Part shown: positions 13,108-25,599 of the stretch, in pieces | Layout: every line of letters begins with the position of its first letter | Position numbering within the stretch: the first letter of the stretch is position 1 | NCBI RefSeq assembly: GCF_963678635.1 | Contig: NC_087064.1 | Span: 59,714,338 to 59,778,337, forward strand | Reading direction: 5' to 3' | DNA: 64,000 nt | Origin: Symsagittifera roscoffensis | Lineage: Eukaryota > Xenacoelomorpha > Acoela > Convolutidae | Notes under the pieces: generated by a model | Databases searched by the model: none | What the model saw: only the letters and a program-made list of their open reading frames with translations | Told to the model about the DNA's origin: nothing | Translations under genes and position numbers: made by a program

Positions 13108-13477
13108 CAGGGGCGGATTTAGGGGGGGGGGCGAACGCCTTCCTTTCAGTGATTCGACCCCCTGTCGACCCAAAGGGTCCCCCATTTGATACTTTATAAA
13201 AAATCCATTTTTGGCCGACTGACCCTAAAATTTTTCTAAAGGCGCCTTATGCGCTAATATATACTAACTTTGAGGGGGAGCGCGCGCCAAAAAAAACGCG
13301 ATTTTTTATCTAAATTTTCCAAAAGTGCCCAAAAACGACCTTTTTGACCTGTTTTTTTTTTTCAAAAATTAGCCTGAGGCGTAGAACATTTGGCCAAAAC
13401 AGCGTCTTTTTAGTGCTTTAGGAGAGCACGGAAAATCAATTTGGTCGACCTACAAAAAAATCCTAGATCCGCCCCTG
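13108..13477. mobile_element. 370-bp hAT-type MITE with terminal inverted repeats and 8-bp target duplication
   Basis: The termini are CAGGGGCGGATTTAGG and, inverted, CCTAGATCCGCCCCTG (15 of 16 match). They are flanked by GGCCTAGG (13100-13107) and GGCCTAGA (13478-13485), an 8-bp target-site duplication with one mismatch. CAGGGGCGGAT-type ends with 8-bp duplications are typical of hAT-superfamily non-autonomous elements. There is no coding capacity. Confidence 0.8.
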
Positions 13478-14201
13478 GGCCTAGACGTGGAACGATGCTG
13501 TTTCTGCTGATTTTTCTCTTATAAAATTTGGTTTGCAATAGAAGCATAGAAACATTTTAAAACATGGAAGTAAAAATATTGTGCGTTTTTTCAAATTATC
13601 TCATCTTAATTGACGCACGGTGATTTTGCCGCAACCAAAATAAAAACGGAGAAAAACTATTGTTTCTTAAAACAATAAAAAACTTCAAAAAATTTTGTTT
13701 CAGTTTTCATTTTAATTTATCCGTTTTAGTTATTTGGCTGAAAATCCTCGCAAACTATAGTAAAAAAAAACTAGTACAAAAATGATGAATATGATGAAAA
13801 TTGTATATGATAGTTTCTTACTTCTTGGGTTGTTTTTTTTATATCAAATGAGTTTCGATTATTTAAAAATTCAATTTTTGTTTTTACTAATTTTAGCATG
13901 TCTTTGTGTCGATCTTTATTTAAAGTACTGAAGGTACTTAAATAGATGTGACGCCCTTTTTACGTTTTTCTGAAAAAGTTCTTTACACTGAATTGATCAA
14001 TTGCGATCCGGAATTAGCTGGCTTTTAAGTTCAATTCAAATGCATTTTCCAAAAAGAGGGAAAGTTGCGCTCTCGAATTGGGAAAGCGGAATTATCGCGA
14101 AAAAAACGTGAATGAGATTTCTAGTTTCGAAAGTGGATTTAATTTTTAGATTTCCCAGTGGAATTGAAGTTTTAATATTAATCCAGTATTCTCAAATTGG
14201 G

Positions 14202-14588
14202 TGTAAATGCCAAAAAAAACATTGCCAACAAAAAATTGGAAAAATGTCATGAAAAGCAAAAATACCGGAAAAATATCTGACCAATTTTTTTTGGAAAAAT
14301 TCAACCTTCGAATTTCAAATAAAGAAGATTGAGCCGCTAAAGCGCTCTGGATATCAAGATAAACTGATGATTGACACCTTTTTGATACAATTAACTTTAT
14401 TGTATCAAAAAGGTGTCAATCATCAGTTTATCTTGATATCCAGAGCGCTTTAGCGGCTCAATCTTCTTTATTTGAAATTCGAAGGTTGAATTTTTCCAAA
14501 AAAAATTGGTCAGCTATTTTTCCGGTATTTTTGCTTTTCTTGACATTTTTCCAATTTTTTGTTGGCAATGTTTTTTTTGGCATTTACA
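14202..14588. repeat. 387-bp near-perfect palindrome (189-bp arms, 9-nt loop)
   Basis: The arms run TGTAAATGCC...GATACAA (14202-14390) and TTGTATC...GGCATTTACA (14400-14588) around the 9-nt spacer 14391-14399. I count only two mismatches by eye, in the outer arms. RNA from either strand would form a long hairpin. It could be a fold-back transposon, or a local inverted duplication. No target-site duplication is evident. Confidence 0.9.
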
Positions 14589-17500
14589 GTGTTCTGGATG
14601 TTCTGTGCCATTTTCAAAGCGAGTTTTTTTTAATAGATCTTTTGCTGTTATAATTATTATAAAATATTCTTTGTTTCAGTGGAAATGTGATTAATGTTAA
14701 TCAGGCAGTTCAAATGTAATATTTCATTGTTATTAGCTGAATTGCATCTTTTTATTGTTCTGTCTTTCAAAGAAACTGATGACATAGTTGGGTTAGTTGA
14801 GTTTTCTGTGCAGCCGAATCTCAGGCGAAGGATCTAAAAAATTTCATCATACAATTTTTATAGATCTAAAAATGGCTGAAAAAAGTTTCGGAAATTTAAA
14901 TCCAAATTAATTTCCTCTTTTGGAAGTACATATTTTCTCCCCCCTAAATCGACGATTTGGGGGTTGCGGACGGGGGGGGGGGTGGATCACTTGTACGGTT
15001 GATACCCTCTTTGTTTCTCAAAAAATTTAAAAATTGTAGCTCAATATCTAACACAAAAAATAAACTGAAAAGCTTAATTGGTTAGTACATAAGATGTTTA
15101 AAATCAATTTCAAATTTTTTTCCATTTAGCTACTAAGTAACGTTTGTTGTTTTAGCTGATATGCAGAGTTTACAATTCTAAATGGGAACTAATTGCTAGT
15201 TTTTTGCAGAAATTCAGTCCAAGACGCTTCTTCCGTTTTAGTGGTTATTCACTTTCAACCTTTTCATTTGAAATGTAGACTTTATCATTTTGGCTGAAAC
15301 TCAATTTGATTAGTTGAAACCAGCTAGCTAGTTAAAAACAGCTTCTACCAATTTTGCTAATATTTCAGCTTCGTTGTGGTAGAAACTACCTCTCAGCTAA
15401 AATTGTAGAAAGCACAGTTTAGCTGAGATGGTAAATTCCACCTGCAAAGGAAATGAAGTAAATTGTATTTCAGATAAAATGGTAGAAATAGTATTTGAGC
15501 CTGAAATTCAGTTTCTTCCATTTTAGCTCAGATGCAATTTCTGCCTTATTGTTGGTTGGCTATTCTACCATTCTTACTACCGAGAATTGTTTTCCTTTTT
15601 CAGGAACACACAGGGTCGCACGGTGCAGGCGGGGCGGGCGGGCGTGGTTTAGCCGAGAATTTTCTCTCTATATCTTGCACTTTTTCAGCCGGATGCTTCT
15701 TCTTCCGTCTTCTCCATTAAGCTCCTCTTAGTAAACAGAATCAAATTCGCCAATCGTCAGTGCCAATCCATGAGTAAATTTATTTCACATGGACTGAATC
15801 GGTAATGTGTTTTCTCCATTTTGTGTCACAATAACCTGTCTAATAATTTACTTCCATTTCAAAGTGCTTTTTAACATAACCACCAACTAGATGAAAATCC
15901 ATTAACTTCAACTGGTTTTAAGATCTTTTCAATTAATTGTGTCAAACTCAGAGTTTGATTTCGCGAAGAAGAAGTAGTTAAAAGCTTAAAACTAATTAAA
16001 AATTTCTGATTCAAACTGAAACTCTTATAAAATTAAGTCTTCTGTTTCCGACTTTTTGATGTTGACAATCGATTTAAATTTATTCATTTGAAAAATCATA
16101 CAGAAAATACTGAACAATATTTAAAAAAATCAAATATGGAAATTATAAATGGGTAGTTTTATTGTTTCAGGTGCAGGTCGCTATCAACATGACTTTGCTC
16201 AGCTTTCTACTCCACTTGTCGAGGATATTTCGTCTCCACGTCTTTTTCATCACTACAACTACAACTTGTTTTGTGAACTACTCCATCTAATTAACCACTT
16301 TGTGTCTATTTTATCTGACTATTTTTGTCTTGTAGCTGAATTATCGTATTTTAAGAATTTGTTAGAATTTGTTTTAGTTGTCTTAGGTTATAATCTGCAA
16401 AAAGTTGTAACCAAGATTTTCCAATGCTTTCCTGTTTGGATTTTTTTGAGTTGTTACTTATTACGTGTAAACTAAGAAACGTTTTCATTCAGACTTAATT
16501 TGTGGAAAGTGAAATAGTTTTCCAGTTTTTTTGACAACAATTTAGGTTTTGACATAGAATAAGAAATCTGATTTTACCTCTTTATATTAGCTGGTGGTTG
16601 CATTTTTATATCATGTTATTTTATTAAATCCTTCTCTTATCTAAGAAAACACAATAAGATAAAAATTATTTTTCGGTGAAAAATTACCGCGGTTAAAACA
16701 TTCTGTGCTATTTGCACAGCAACGAGTACTCTCGTTGTTCCGACTTTCGAAGGAAGTACCAAAATAAACGTGCTCTGCACTGATTTTTCTTCCGACTAAT
16801 TTCGTCCTTTTTGAGTAACGCGCGGTTTTTGTTACAAAGTTTTCATTCACCATATTCACAAAATCAAGTTCATTGTAGCTTTCCGTTAATAAGAAACTCA
16901 AAAAATTTCAAATATTAGATTTTAGATTTCATGTTGAGCATGATAAATTTTCTTCTGATAATCGCCTAAATATATTGATGATAATTGAAAACAATGGCCC
17001 TGTGTCTTTATTGCTATGAGTACCGCCTATACGTCTTTAGTAATCAACAAGCTAAGTGATTACCCTCGGATATATGGATAAAACTCGTATAAAAGCGCTT
17101 CATTTTTCTTACAGTCAAGAGCCATTGCGTGGTAAAGATTTGTGCTAAACTATCAAAACTATTATGATGCGAGCCTGTATTTTTTCCATAAAAAATATTA
17201 AATTTACTTATTGATCAAAAACTCATCAAATGTGAAATTTCCATGCTCAAATTTTAATAACCCTTCTTGCTTCTATCCGATAACTTGAATTGAATTACTA
17301 AATATAAGCGGTTTATAAGTTTGGGTTATTACAACATGAGCCCCCAATTGGTTGTATTCACCGTATTAACCGGTTGATGTTCGTTGATTTTAAGTAATTT
17401 TTCTATCGATAATTTTTTTTCAAGGGAGCAATCAATAACTCCCGAGGAAATCCGTAGTTAATTTTCAGTCAGTTATTATTTAATTGATATCCATAAAAAG

Positions 17501-18300
17501 AGGTGCGATATTAATATGGTTCTTACTGGGATTCATGGTATATTGGCATCCAAAACCACAAAACGTAGTTCAACATCACTTTTTATTTGCTAGAAATCTC
17601 AAATCTTCTTTTAGCTTTGCCCATAATAGTAGCCATTTTGAATTTATCATTGTCCTTTTGAGTTAAATCAAATGACGAAGGTGTTTTTTGCTTATCCAGA
17701 AAGAAACCGGTGCTTGAGTCATACTTATTACCCGAAACAACTTAAGAAGCGTGCTACAATTTTCATAATTTATGAAACACCAATGCTAAAAAAAGATATC
17801 ACACCTCTTTAAGTAAATTAATCTTGAATGAATTATCCAACAAGCTCTTGCGCAGTTATTTTCTGAATTATTAATTTGATTATAAAAAATAACTACCGAA
17901 ATATTTCACCGCAATAGTTCAGCCTTTAGCCTTTAAGGCAAACTCCAGTTGTATCAGAAAACCTCATCCTAGTTCGCTTACAACCAAAACAAATCACTCA
18001 TGAATTTTTGGACTCCCCATTAACATTGTGTAGTATTAAACTATTTAGGTGTGCTATTTTCTAATGAGTGTATTTACGTTCAGTATTGTGTAAATCAATG
18101 TTGACTTAATTCAGTATTTGAAAATATGTTTCTTTAAAACCTAGAAGATAGAAGTTAAATAGGGGCAGGGTTCTCATGTCGTAGGGACCGAATGCTGGAA
18201 ACATTTCAACTAATCAAAATCGCTACGCGTTCCTATTGGCTAAATGCTTTTCTCACACAATCGAAGTCAATGTTAACAGAAAATGTTAATATAATAAATA
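14589..18300. other. Stretch without a recognisable gene
   Basis: A G-run lies at 14970-14985. Around 15290-15540 several short phrases resembling ATTTTAGCTGA/TGGTAGAAA recur in both orientations. A short frame at 16149-16475 has no motif. No gene supported. Confidence 0.4.
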
Positions 18301-18304
18301 CAAG

Positions 18305-18845
18305 ACTGCTCGTATCAGGGCGAAGCCCTGAATGTTCCGACTGCCTTTTAAGGTTTATGGAGCAGCAGTAAAAAAATTAAATGAAATAAAATAAAATGAA
18401 ATTTTTTTTTCTAAAATTTAAAACTTTTTTATGAAAATCATCACCCCACACGCCATATAAAGTACAAAAAGATAGATGTCGTTCCTTGTAACAAATCAAT
18501 TATGGCAAATAAGCTTCGTACAACCAATTTGGAACGATTTATAAGACGGATTAAATCTCCGCTTACGCGTTAATAGCGCGAATTATATCGCGCGTTAATT
18601 GTCCCAAATTTGTCAAAATGGCCCAAATGGCAATCTTTAAATCCTCATAATTTTACGAAAAATGATCACAGGTGAAATATCTTTTCAAATTTAAGCTCAG
18701 GACAACAATACCTTTAGAAAAATATTTTAAAAATTCTGTCAAAAATGGCTAGTTGAAAAGTCGAAATTTGTCTGAAGAAAAAAAAACCCACCCCGAGCAC
18801 AAATATTCCGTTACTTTTGTATCGAAAGTCGGAACAATAACAGAT
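18305..18845 (-). repeat. Unnamed dispersed repeat family, most complete copy (about 540 bp)
   Basis: Begins AAGACTGCTCGTATCAGGGC, contains the short hairpin AGGGCGAAGCCCT, and ends GAGCACAAATATTCCGTTAC. It carries the TTAACGCG-centred core in reverse relative to the 4.3-kb copy. No ORF. It serves as the reference for the nested copies at 22.8-24.1 kb. Confidence 0.8.
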
Positions 18846-19284
18846 GCAGATAGAATAAGTGCAGATGAAATAAAATTACTGTTTTGTTTTCCCATTTTTC
18901 GTAAATCGGTATTCTTAAAATATTAAGATTGTTCCAATCCGTCTTCGATGCGGCATTATTTTCATTAATCTGCTTATTATCTCATCGGGCAAAATTAACA
19001 CAAATGGCCTGGATTTATTTGCTTACTTTGAGATTTTAGCGATTTCTGTGATTTTTTTGAATACTCAATTGTGAGTGGCTGAAATTAAGCCAAAATATAT
19101 TTCAAGCATTCGGTCGGGTCCCTCCAGCATAAGGGACGCCATCGTTAAATAGTTGAAAAAAAAATGCAAGATATATATTCTGCGATTCGAAACCTGCAAT
19201 CAGGACTAAAAAATATTGTTATCAATATATACTTCGATATTTTTGTATTGATATTGTATTTTTGTTGGGACCTCTCTCTCTTGC

Positions 19285-19425
19285 AAAAAGTAAGCGGATT
19301 CCGCGACAAGGGCACTCTTTGTTCTTCGTCTGTTCTTTTTTGGTCGATCCGACAAAATTCTTACATGTTTAAAGACTTGTCTTTGGATTCCAGAGACCTG
19401 CAAACACCAAATTGTAAGCCTAATT
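19285..19425 (+). repeat. Dispersed repeat, partner of 63765-63900
   Basis: Shares AGCGGAyTCCGC, then TTTAAAGA, then CTTTGGATTCCAGAGAC and GCArACACCAAATT in the same order and spacing with the segment near the right end of the window. Short overlapping open frames on both strands here have no recognisable product. Confidence 0.6.
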
Positions 19426-19429
19426 GTTA

Positions 19430-22400
19430 TTGTACTTGCACGCCAACTCGATTTCAATGTAAGCGATAATCTATTTCCAAGATTCACAATAACTTAAAGA
19501 TTTTTGAAACCTTAGTTCTAGTCGGATGCATGAAAAATTTGGGTTAGCGAAGTTTGTCGGAGAGGATACCAAAACGATTGAACTATATAATGTTGATACA
19601 TAAAAAATATCGACTATTTTTCAAATATTTTCTCAGTTTTGTTTTGGTTTTTTCTTGAAGTTAAAAGGATGTCAGGCTTAACTAATACAGCCCTATTTGA
19701 TACCTAGTTGACATTTTACTGGCCCACTCGATACCTAGTCAATATTTTTATTGCCCTGCATACATCGCCCATTTTCGTTTTAGCAGTATATGGCCATCAC
19801 AAATACTTCTTTTCTGATATACAACCTAAAATGCTTTATTTCGGTAATATGGCTGGACTCCCGTAGTTTGAGTGAACTTTGAGCCTAGTTACTGTGCATT
19901 TCAAAATTTCGGCGTTTGATGGAGAAATTATAGTCACGAGGTTTAAAATTCGTAATTTTATGTATTCCAGCAAGGACATGAACAAAAAAGTTTTTTCAAG
20001 TTTCTGCCGTTTTCAGTACAAAATTAATTTTTTAAGGGTTGAAATTTTGGCACATGAGACTGCTGAATACGCTAAATTTGGATAAAAAAACCGTAAAAAG
20101 TTGTTTTCAAGGCGTCGTTTAGCCATTTGTTTGAAAGGCATCAGGCAAATAGTCGCTCATTGTGCCGCAAACTACGGAAGTAGTTTGAAATTGGCGTTTC
20201 AAAGTTTGGTCTTAATCTAGGTCTTCATAAAGCTTTTTTGAAATCTAAAAACAATACAAAAAACTCCTTAATTACTAAATGAAAGTTTACTCAAAAATAG
20301 CCTTTTTCCAAATAAAATGCCGAATTTTTTGTCAGCTTCTGTCTAAGAGCCAATCACTTTTGTTACATTTTTTATGTAAAGAAAAAATCATATAAGGGCC
20401 TAACTTACATCTTTAGTTTTCCAATGAATACTTGTAAGTCAAAAACTTCTTACTGCTTCCGCTGTTTACGGTTTTTTTGGCACTAAGAACACCTCTCTGA
20501 CGCTCTCTAACTAAACGACCAAGCTACGTCGTGAAAACGAACTGTTTCTTTTATCATATGTCAATGTTTGAGCCTTGAATCTCTAGTGGCTCAAAAAAAC
20601 GGCGGAACCTAAAAAGTGCGCTTGCATTCCATCAAATTTTTGTTCATTTCCTACTCGATCGGCAAAAAACTGAAATGATCCATGTTATTCTGTTTGAAAT
20701 TGTTTCTGTGAAAATTTAATATAATTTTTTTAAAAAAACAGTAACACATTTAAAACTGAAAATGAGTTTTTTAGGAAGACATCGATTTTGTTTCGTCCTG
20801 TTGTAGTTTTGCGTCTGTACCGATCAAGAATTGGAGAATAAATTACCAATAGATTGTGTTTGCAAAATCACAATCAAAAAGATGTTTTGTGCTTCCAGTT
20901 AAAATTAGATGATGCAGTTTTTGTTTTTTTTTTGAAGCTGATACCTGAGTTCTTGTCTCCAACTACGAATCAGTGGAAGTCCCCTATCAGCTTTTCTTCA
21001 TCTTACATTATCTTGTGATCCGGATCTTTGACACGAATAGGAGAAACAAAAAATACTCATGCAAGTCTCATGAACAGGAGAAACAATAACAAAAAATTAG
21101 GCTTGCGAACAGAAATTGTTGGTCGCTTCTTTTCAGGCGTCTGTCTAGCTCATTTTTAGTAGCACGGCCTGAAAAGTGTTTCTATAAAGATACAGATTAT
21201 CCAAAAAAAATTGGTCGGTTGTGATTTCCAAAACCGATATAGTTTATGTCATAGAATATCACCTGCCTCTGCTGTTTATTCGTCAGACGCTATTCAAATT
21301 TAATAAGCTTGCATCACATATTTGACAACTCAAATCAAATAAAAATCAGCCCTTGAAAGAAACTCCTTATCGTTATTTTAAGGTTGGTTTGGTCAAATAT
21401 GGTGTGGTTAGGCTTTAGATTGATATATTTGTTCAGTCACCGAGTTCACGCCATCAAACACAACTCCGAAGACTTTGACAGATTATAGGATTGAGTTTTG
21501 TGAAGTTCAAGAACCGAAGGTAAATAAAAAGTTGTCTAATTTATGAAACTACTGTTTTGTTAGAAACAATATACAGTTTTATTAGATTTAATAGACTTTG
21601 CAGTTTGAGCTTTTCAATGATTTCAACCTGTGTAAATACTTTCTCCAATTTTCACTTTGCTATTTTGTTCCTAATTTCTTTTTCTGTGATTTAGTTCACA
21701 CAATTTGAACCTTTGTTGTTTTGTTCCAAAGTGAGTATTTTTAAAATTGAAAAAAAAATTCCGGAAGTGATCAGTAGTATGGCTGCGTCAGAAAAAATTA
21801 TACCGAGCCAAATCTCACATGATAGAAAAAATAGCATGCCAAAAGATCCCATGTACCAAAACTGCAAATATCATACGATCTCATGCCAACTAAAAAGATC
21901 TCACGAACTATGAAGATAAAGTGCATGATGAAAAAGTAATCAGAAGTAGTATTACATCATTTATCTTTGCAACAATTCCTCCTTTGGCAATGTTTTATGA
22001 TATTTGGCCGACATTTTTTCTAAAGGCGCTTCTGCTGATTTTACGCACCAACTTTGAAAGAAGATCACGCAATAAAACTTGCAAGTTTTGGCTTAAACAC
22101 CCGAAAACTGCAGGCCGAAAAACTGCAGCGTCATAGTTGCGCATTGGTAACTAACGGGTTAAGTTATACACATGCGCCTTTTTTATAGTTTTGTCCAGCA
22201 AAAATTGTAGTTCGAAGTGGTAGTGTAACCCCTTTTTTCATATCTAAACTTCAGATTTGATATGAATTATGAATTGCAAGAATAACGCTCACGTGTTTTA
22301 ATTTCAGATATGAAATTTTGTTTTCCATGGTTTTTGCAGATCTGAAAAATGAGTAATTATGGCGCATATTTTTGTAGATTTGTTTTTCAGTACTTAATGT

Positions 22401-22835
22401 TTTCTGCTAGACTCTAGCAGGTATTTAGCAAGCCTCGCATCGAAGACTGCTGAAATAGGTTTTCTTCGAGACAAAAAAACTAGCCAATTGAACTAATGTA
22501 TTGAAATATGGGTTCATTCTTGATTTTTTTTTGTTCGTTGAAAATAGTTGTATTAGAGGTGTAAATGAAAAAAATTTGGCGGCAAGTATAAAAAAAAACT
22601 TTCGCCCTTTTTTAATTGTAATTAAACATTGCGGACAAAAATCAAAAATTGCGAACTCTGAGACTTGCGGTAAATGCAGATTTTATACGCATAAAGGATT
22701 GATATAAGGATTGATATAACAACGTACGGATATTTAAACAATGGGTTATTTCAGATCTAAACTCAGATCTGAAAAATAGTATTTCGTGGTTTCTTCATGT
22801 CCGAAAAAAAACTTTTTTAAAGAAGAAACAAAGTT
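19430..22835. other. Stretch without a recognisable gene
   Basis: AT-rich, no frame with motifs or codon-use signal. Short frames at 21713-22136 look random. Confidence 0.4.
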
Positions 22836-23045
22836 GCTCATATCAGGGTAAAGTGTAAAGCCATTAACCTTCGGAATGCTTTTTAAGGGCTATGGACCAC
22901 TAATAACATGAAAAAATTACCTGAAATGTAATCTAAAAAAAAAAAAAAAACTTTATACAGAGATTTTTTGTGAAAATCATCCCCTCACACGCCACAAAAA
23001 ATAAAGCTCCTAGTAACAAAACAGTTATGGCAAATAAGCTCGTGA

Positions 23046-23113
23046 GGCGACAATTCCTAACAGGCGACAATTCGCAACAAGCAACAATTCGTAAAAAGCG
23101 ACAATTCTTAACA
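23046..23113 (+). repeat. 17-bp minisatellite, four units, left arm of an inverted pair
   Basis: Units of the form GGCGACAATTCSTAACA start at 23046, 23063, 23080 and 23097, an exact 17-bp period. The reverse complement of the same array appears at 23748-23812. Confidence 0.85.
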
Positions 23114-23747
23114 GTAGATTCAGCGAGGAATACTGATTCACGAGCTGAATTCCTCTCGCGCCGGATGCAAGCGCAGCGGAGCAAGCGTACTCTACTTGCC
23201 AAAGCCTTGTTGTTCCGACTTTTGTAACGAAATTAACAGAATATTTGTGCTCGTGGTGGTTTTTTTTTCAGACAAATTTCGACTTTTTGATTAGCCTTTT
23301 TTGACGGAGTTTTTTTAAAATATCCTTCAAAAGGTATTGTTGTCATGAGCTTAAATTTGAAAAAATATATATATTTATCTATGATCAATTTTAGAAAAAT
23401 ATATGGGGGTTAAAAAATGTCGATTTGGCCAATTTAGGACAATTAACGCGCGATATAAAACAGCAATTAACGCGCTATTAACGCGTAAGCGGAGATTTAA
23501 TCCGTCTTAGAAATCGATCCAAAATTGTTGAAAGAAGATTATTTGCCGTTAATGATTTGTTACAAGGAGCTAAATTTATCATTTTGTACTTCATATGGCG
23601 TGTGGGCGATGATTTTCACAAAACAAATCTCAAGTTTTAGAAAAAAAAATTTATTCTGTTTTATTACCTTTAAAGTTATTACTGCTCCATAGACCTTAAA
23701 AGGCAGTCAAAACATTCAGGGCTTCGCCCTGATACGAGCAGTGTTGT

Positions 23748-23812
23748 TAAGAATTGTCGCTTGTTACAAATTGTCGCCTATTACGGAATGTCGCTTGTTA
23801 CGAATTTTCGCC
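23748..23812 (-). repeat. 17-bp minisatellite, right arm of the inverted pair
   Basis: GAATTGTCGCTTGTTAC-type units, reverse complement of the array at 23046-23113. The two arrays flank the inner nested repeat and may be its termini. Confidence 0.8.
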
Positions 23813-24099
23813 CTACCAAACAAGCTTGCTTCAACCAATTTGGAACGATTTCTAAGACAAGGTTAATTGTCCCAAATTGGCTAAATGACAATCTTAAGCC
23901 CCCATACTTTTACAAAAATTGTTCACAGGTGAAATATTTTTTAAACTTTATGCTCCGGACAAAAATGCTCTTCAATGATATTAAAAAATGCTGTCAAAAA
24001 GGACTAAAAGTTCTGTCAAAATTTGTCTGAAGAAAATAAAACCAGTTCGAGCGCAAACATTCCCTTACTATTGTTACGAAAATTGGAACAAAAACCAAT

Positions 24100-25250
24100 T
24101 TCAGATCAGACCTGAAAACTGCATACGATAAAAACAAAGTTCAGAAAAGTCCTAAATAGTTCAATTAGTTTGGAATGTAGCAGAAGAAACTCAATTTTGC
24201 CGGCTGAAGTCACGCGAAGTTGACGCATTAAAGCGCATAATGTTATGACAATCGAACTTGCAAAATGTATTTTGCAAAATTTTGGTTCACTATGCCCGAT
24301 TGCTATAAAAACTGGCGGACGAATCCAGGTAAGTTTTTTCAAACGTGATGTTGATGTCTTACTTCTGTTGTAAGACGACTCGTTAAACCATAGAATTTTT
24401 GATTATGTAATGTGAAGGGCGAACACAAAAAAAACGCAGAGGCTATAATTAGACGTAACTATAATTAGACAGCGCAAATCGGTCTAAAATCATGATTGTT
24501 CAGTCTGTCTTTGAACAACAGGACAAAAGAAAACTTTTGTTTTGAAAATTTGATGAAGCACTCAAAAATTGTTTTTTCAAATCGGCAATAGGATTTTAAA
24601 AAATGATTCTCAGTTGGAATATCGTTTTAGACTGAAGATGGTCTCAAAAAATGTGTTCATTGTGGCTACTTGAGGATTCGTATTTTATTTGAAATAAAGC
24701 ACACTGAGCGCGAAATGCCCATCCTCTCTTCATGAACATTAAATGAAAGACCTGGTAAGAACTTTTCATATAAGATGCAACAAGATTAATTAGAGACCCA
24801 ATGAGTAATTCATTCCAAATATCAAACAATTGAGTAGAATTTCTTTAAAGGGAATTTCAAAAAGAGTTAATCGAAGTGACATTGAATTCTTTTGATCTTC
24901 TTTTTTTTAGAAAAAATGGTATTAATGTATCTAACTTGAAAGTAAATCCAATTTTTAATTTAAAGAAAAATCAATATCAGATCAAGAATATCAGATCTTC
25001 TTTTTGATCGCAATTACATTAAATCATTTTTTGTTCTTTATGAACAGCTTTTTTTGATGAAATTATCTTTATAAACTGAAATGAAAACTGACATCAAACA
25101 GTAAGTCCGAACGGCTCAGTTAAAATTTTAAGTGAAGAACTTCGGTTTTTTATCCTTTACTTGACCCTTTCCTCTTAATTGACCCAGGCTTAGAAACATC
25201 TAATAAACAGAAATAACTAAAATAGTAACTAGCGATCTACTCGTGTTCTA
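24100..25250. other. Stretch without a recognisable gene
   Basis: No supportable ORF or structured element seen. Confidence 0.35.
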
Positions 25251-25256
25251 ATTACC

Positions 25257-25416
25257 TTGTGGATTGATTTACTATTTTTCATCGCTTGGTCAGAATTCAA
25301 AACCTCAGCTAAGTGAGATTCAGGTTAAGTAAAATTAAGTAACAGAAACTTGATCTTACCTAGCTGGGGTTTTGAATTGTGATCAAGGGTTGAAGAATAG
25401 TAAATCAATTCACAAT
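25257..25416. repeat. Imperfect inverted repeat, about 72-bp arms
   Basis: TTGTGGATTGATTTACTATT... on the left and its diverged reverse complement on the right (ending AATAGTAAATCAATTCACAA), roughly 80 percent identical by eye. Possible fold-back MITE. Confidence 0.65.
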
Positions 25417-25599
25417 ACAACTTAGACACTCGAGAAAGTATCAAATCATTCTAACGAATCAATATACTCTCTCTCCAACCCGTCTATTAACGACACTCTA
25501 CCCCCAAGAATTAAGATAACCTCACAAAATTTTAGGAAATAGGAACTTAACAATTGGATTGTGCATCTAGCAAACTTATGTCAAAAGATAATTTAGGAA

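Larger units (their letters stand above)
22835..24095. repeat. Two nested copies of the dispersed repeat
   Basis: An outer copy in the orientation of 18305-18845 is split. Its first half is 22835-23043 (through GGCAAATAAGCTCGT) and its second half about 23820-24095 (from CAACCAATTTGGAACGATTT to GAGCGCAAACATTCCC). Between the halves sits an inner copy in the opposite orientation (about 23205-23745), bracketed by inverted 17-bp minisatellites. Confidence 0.75.
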
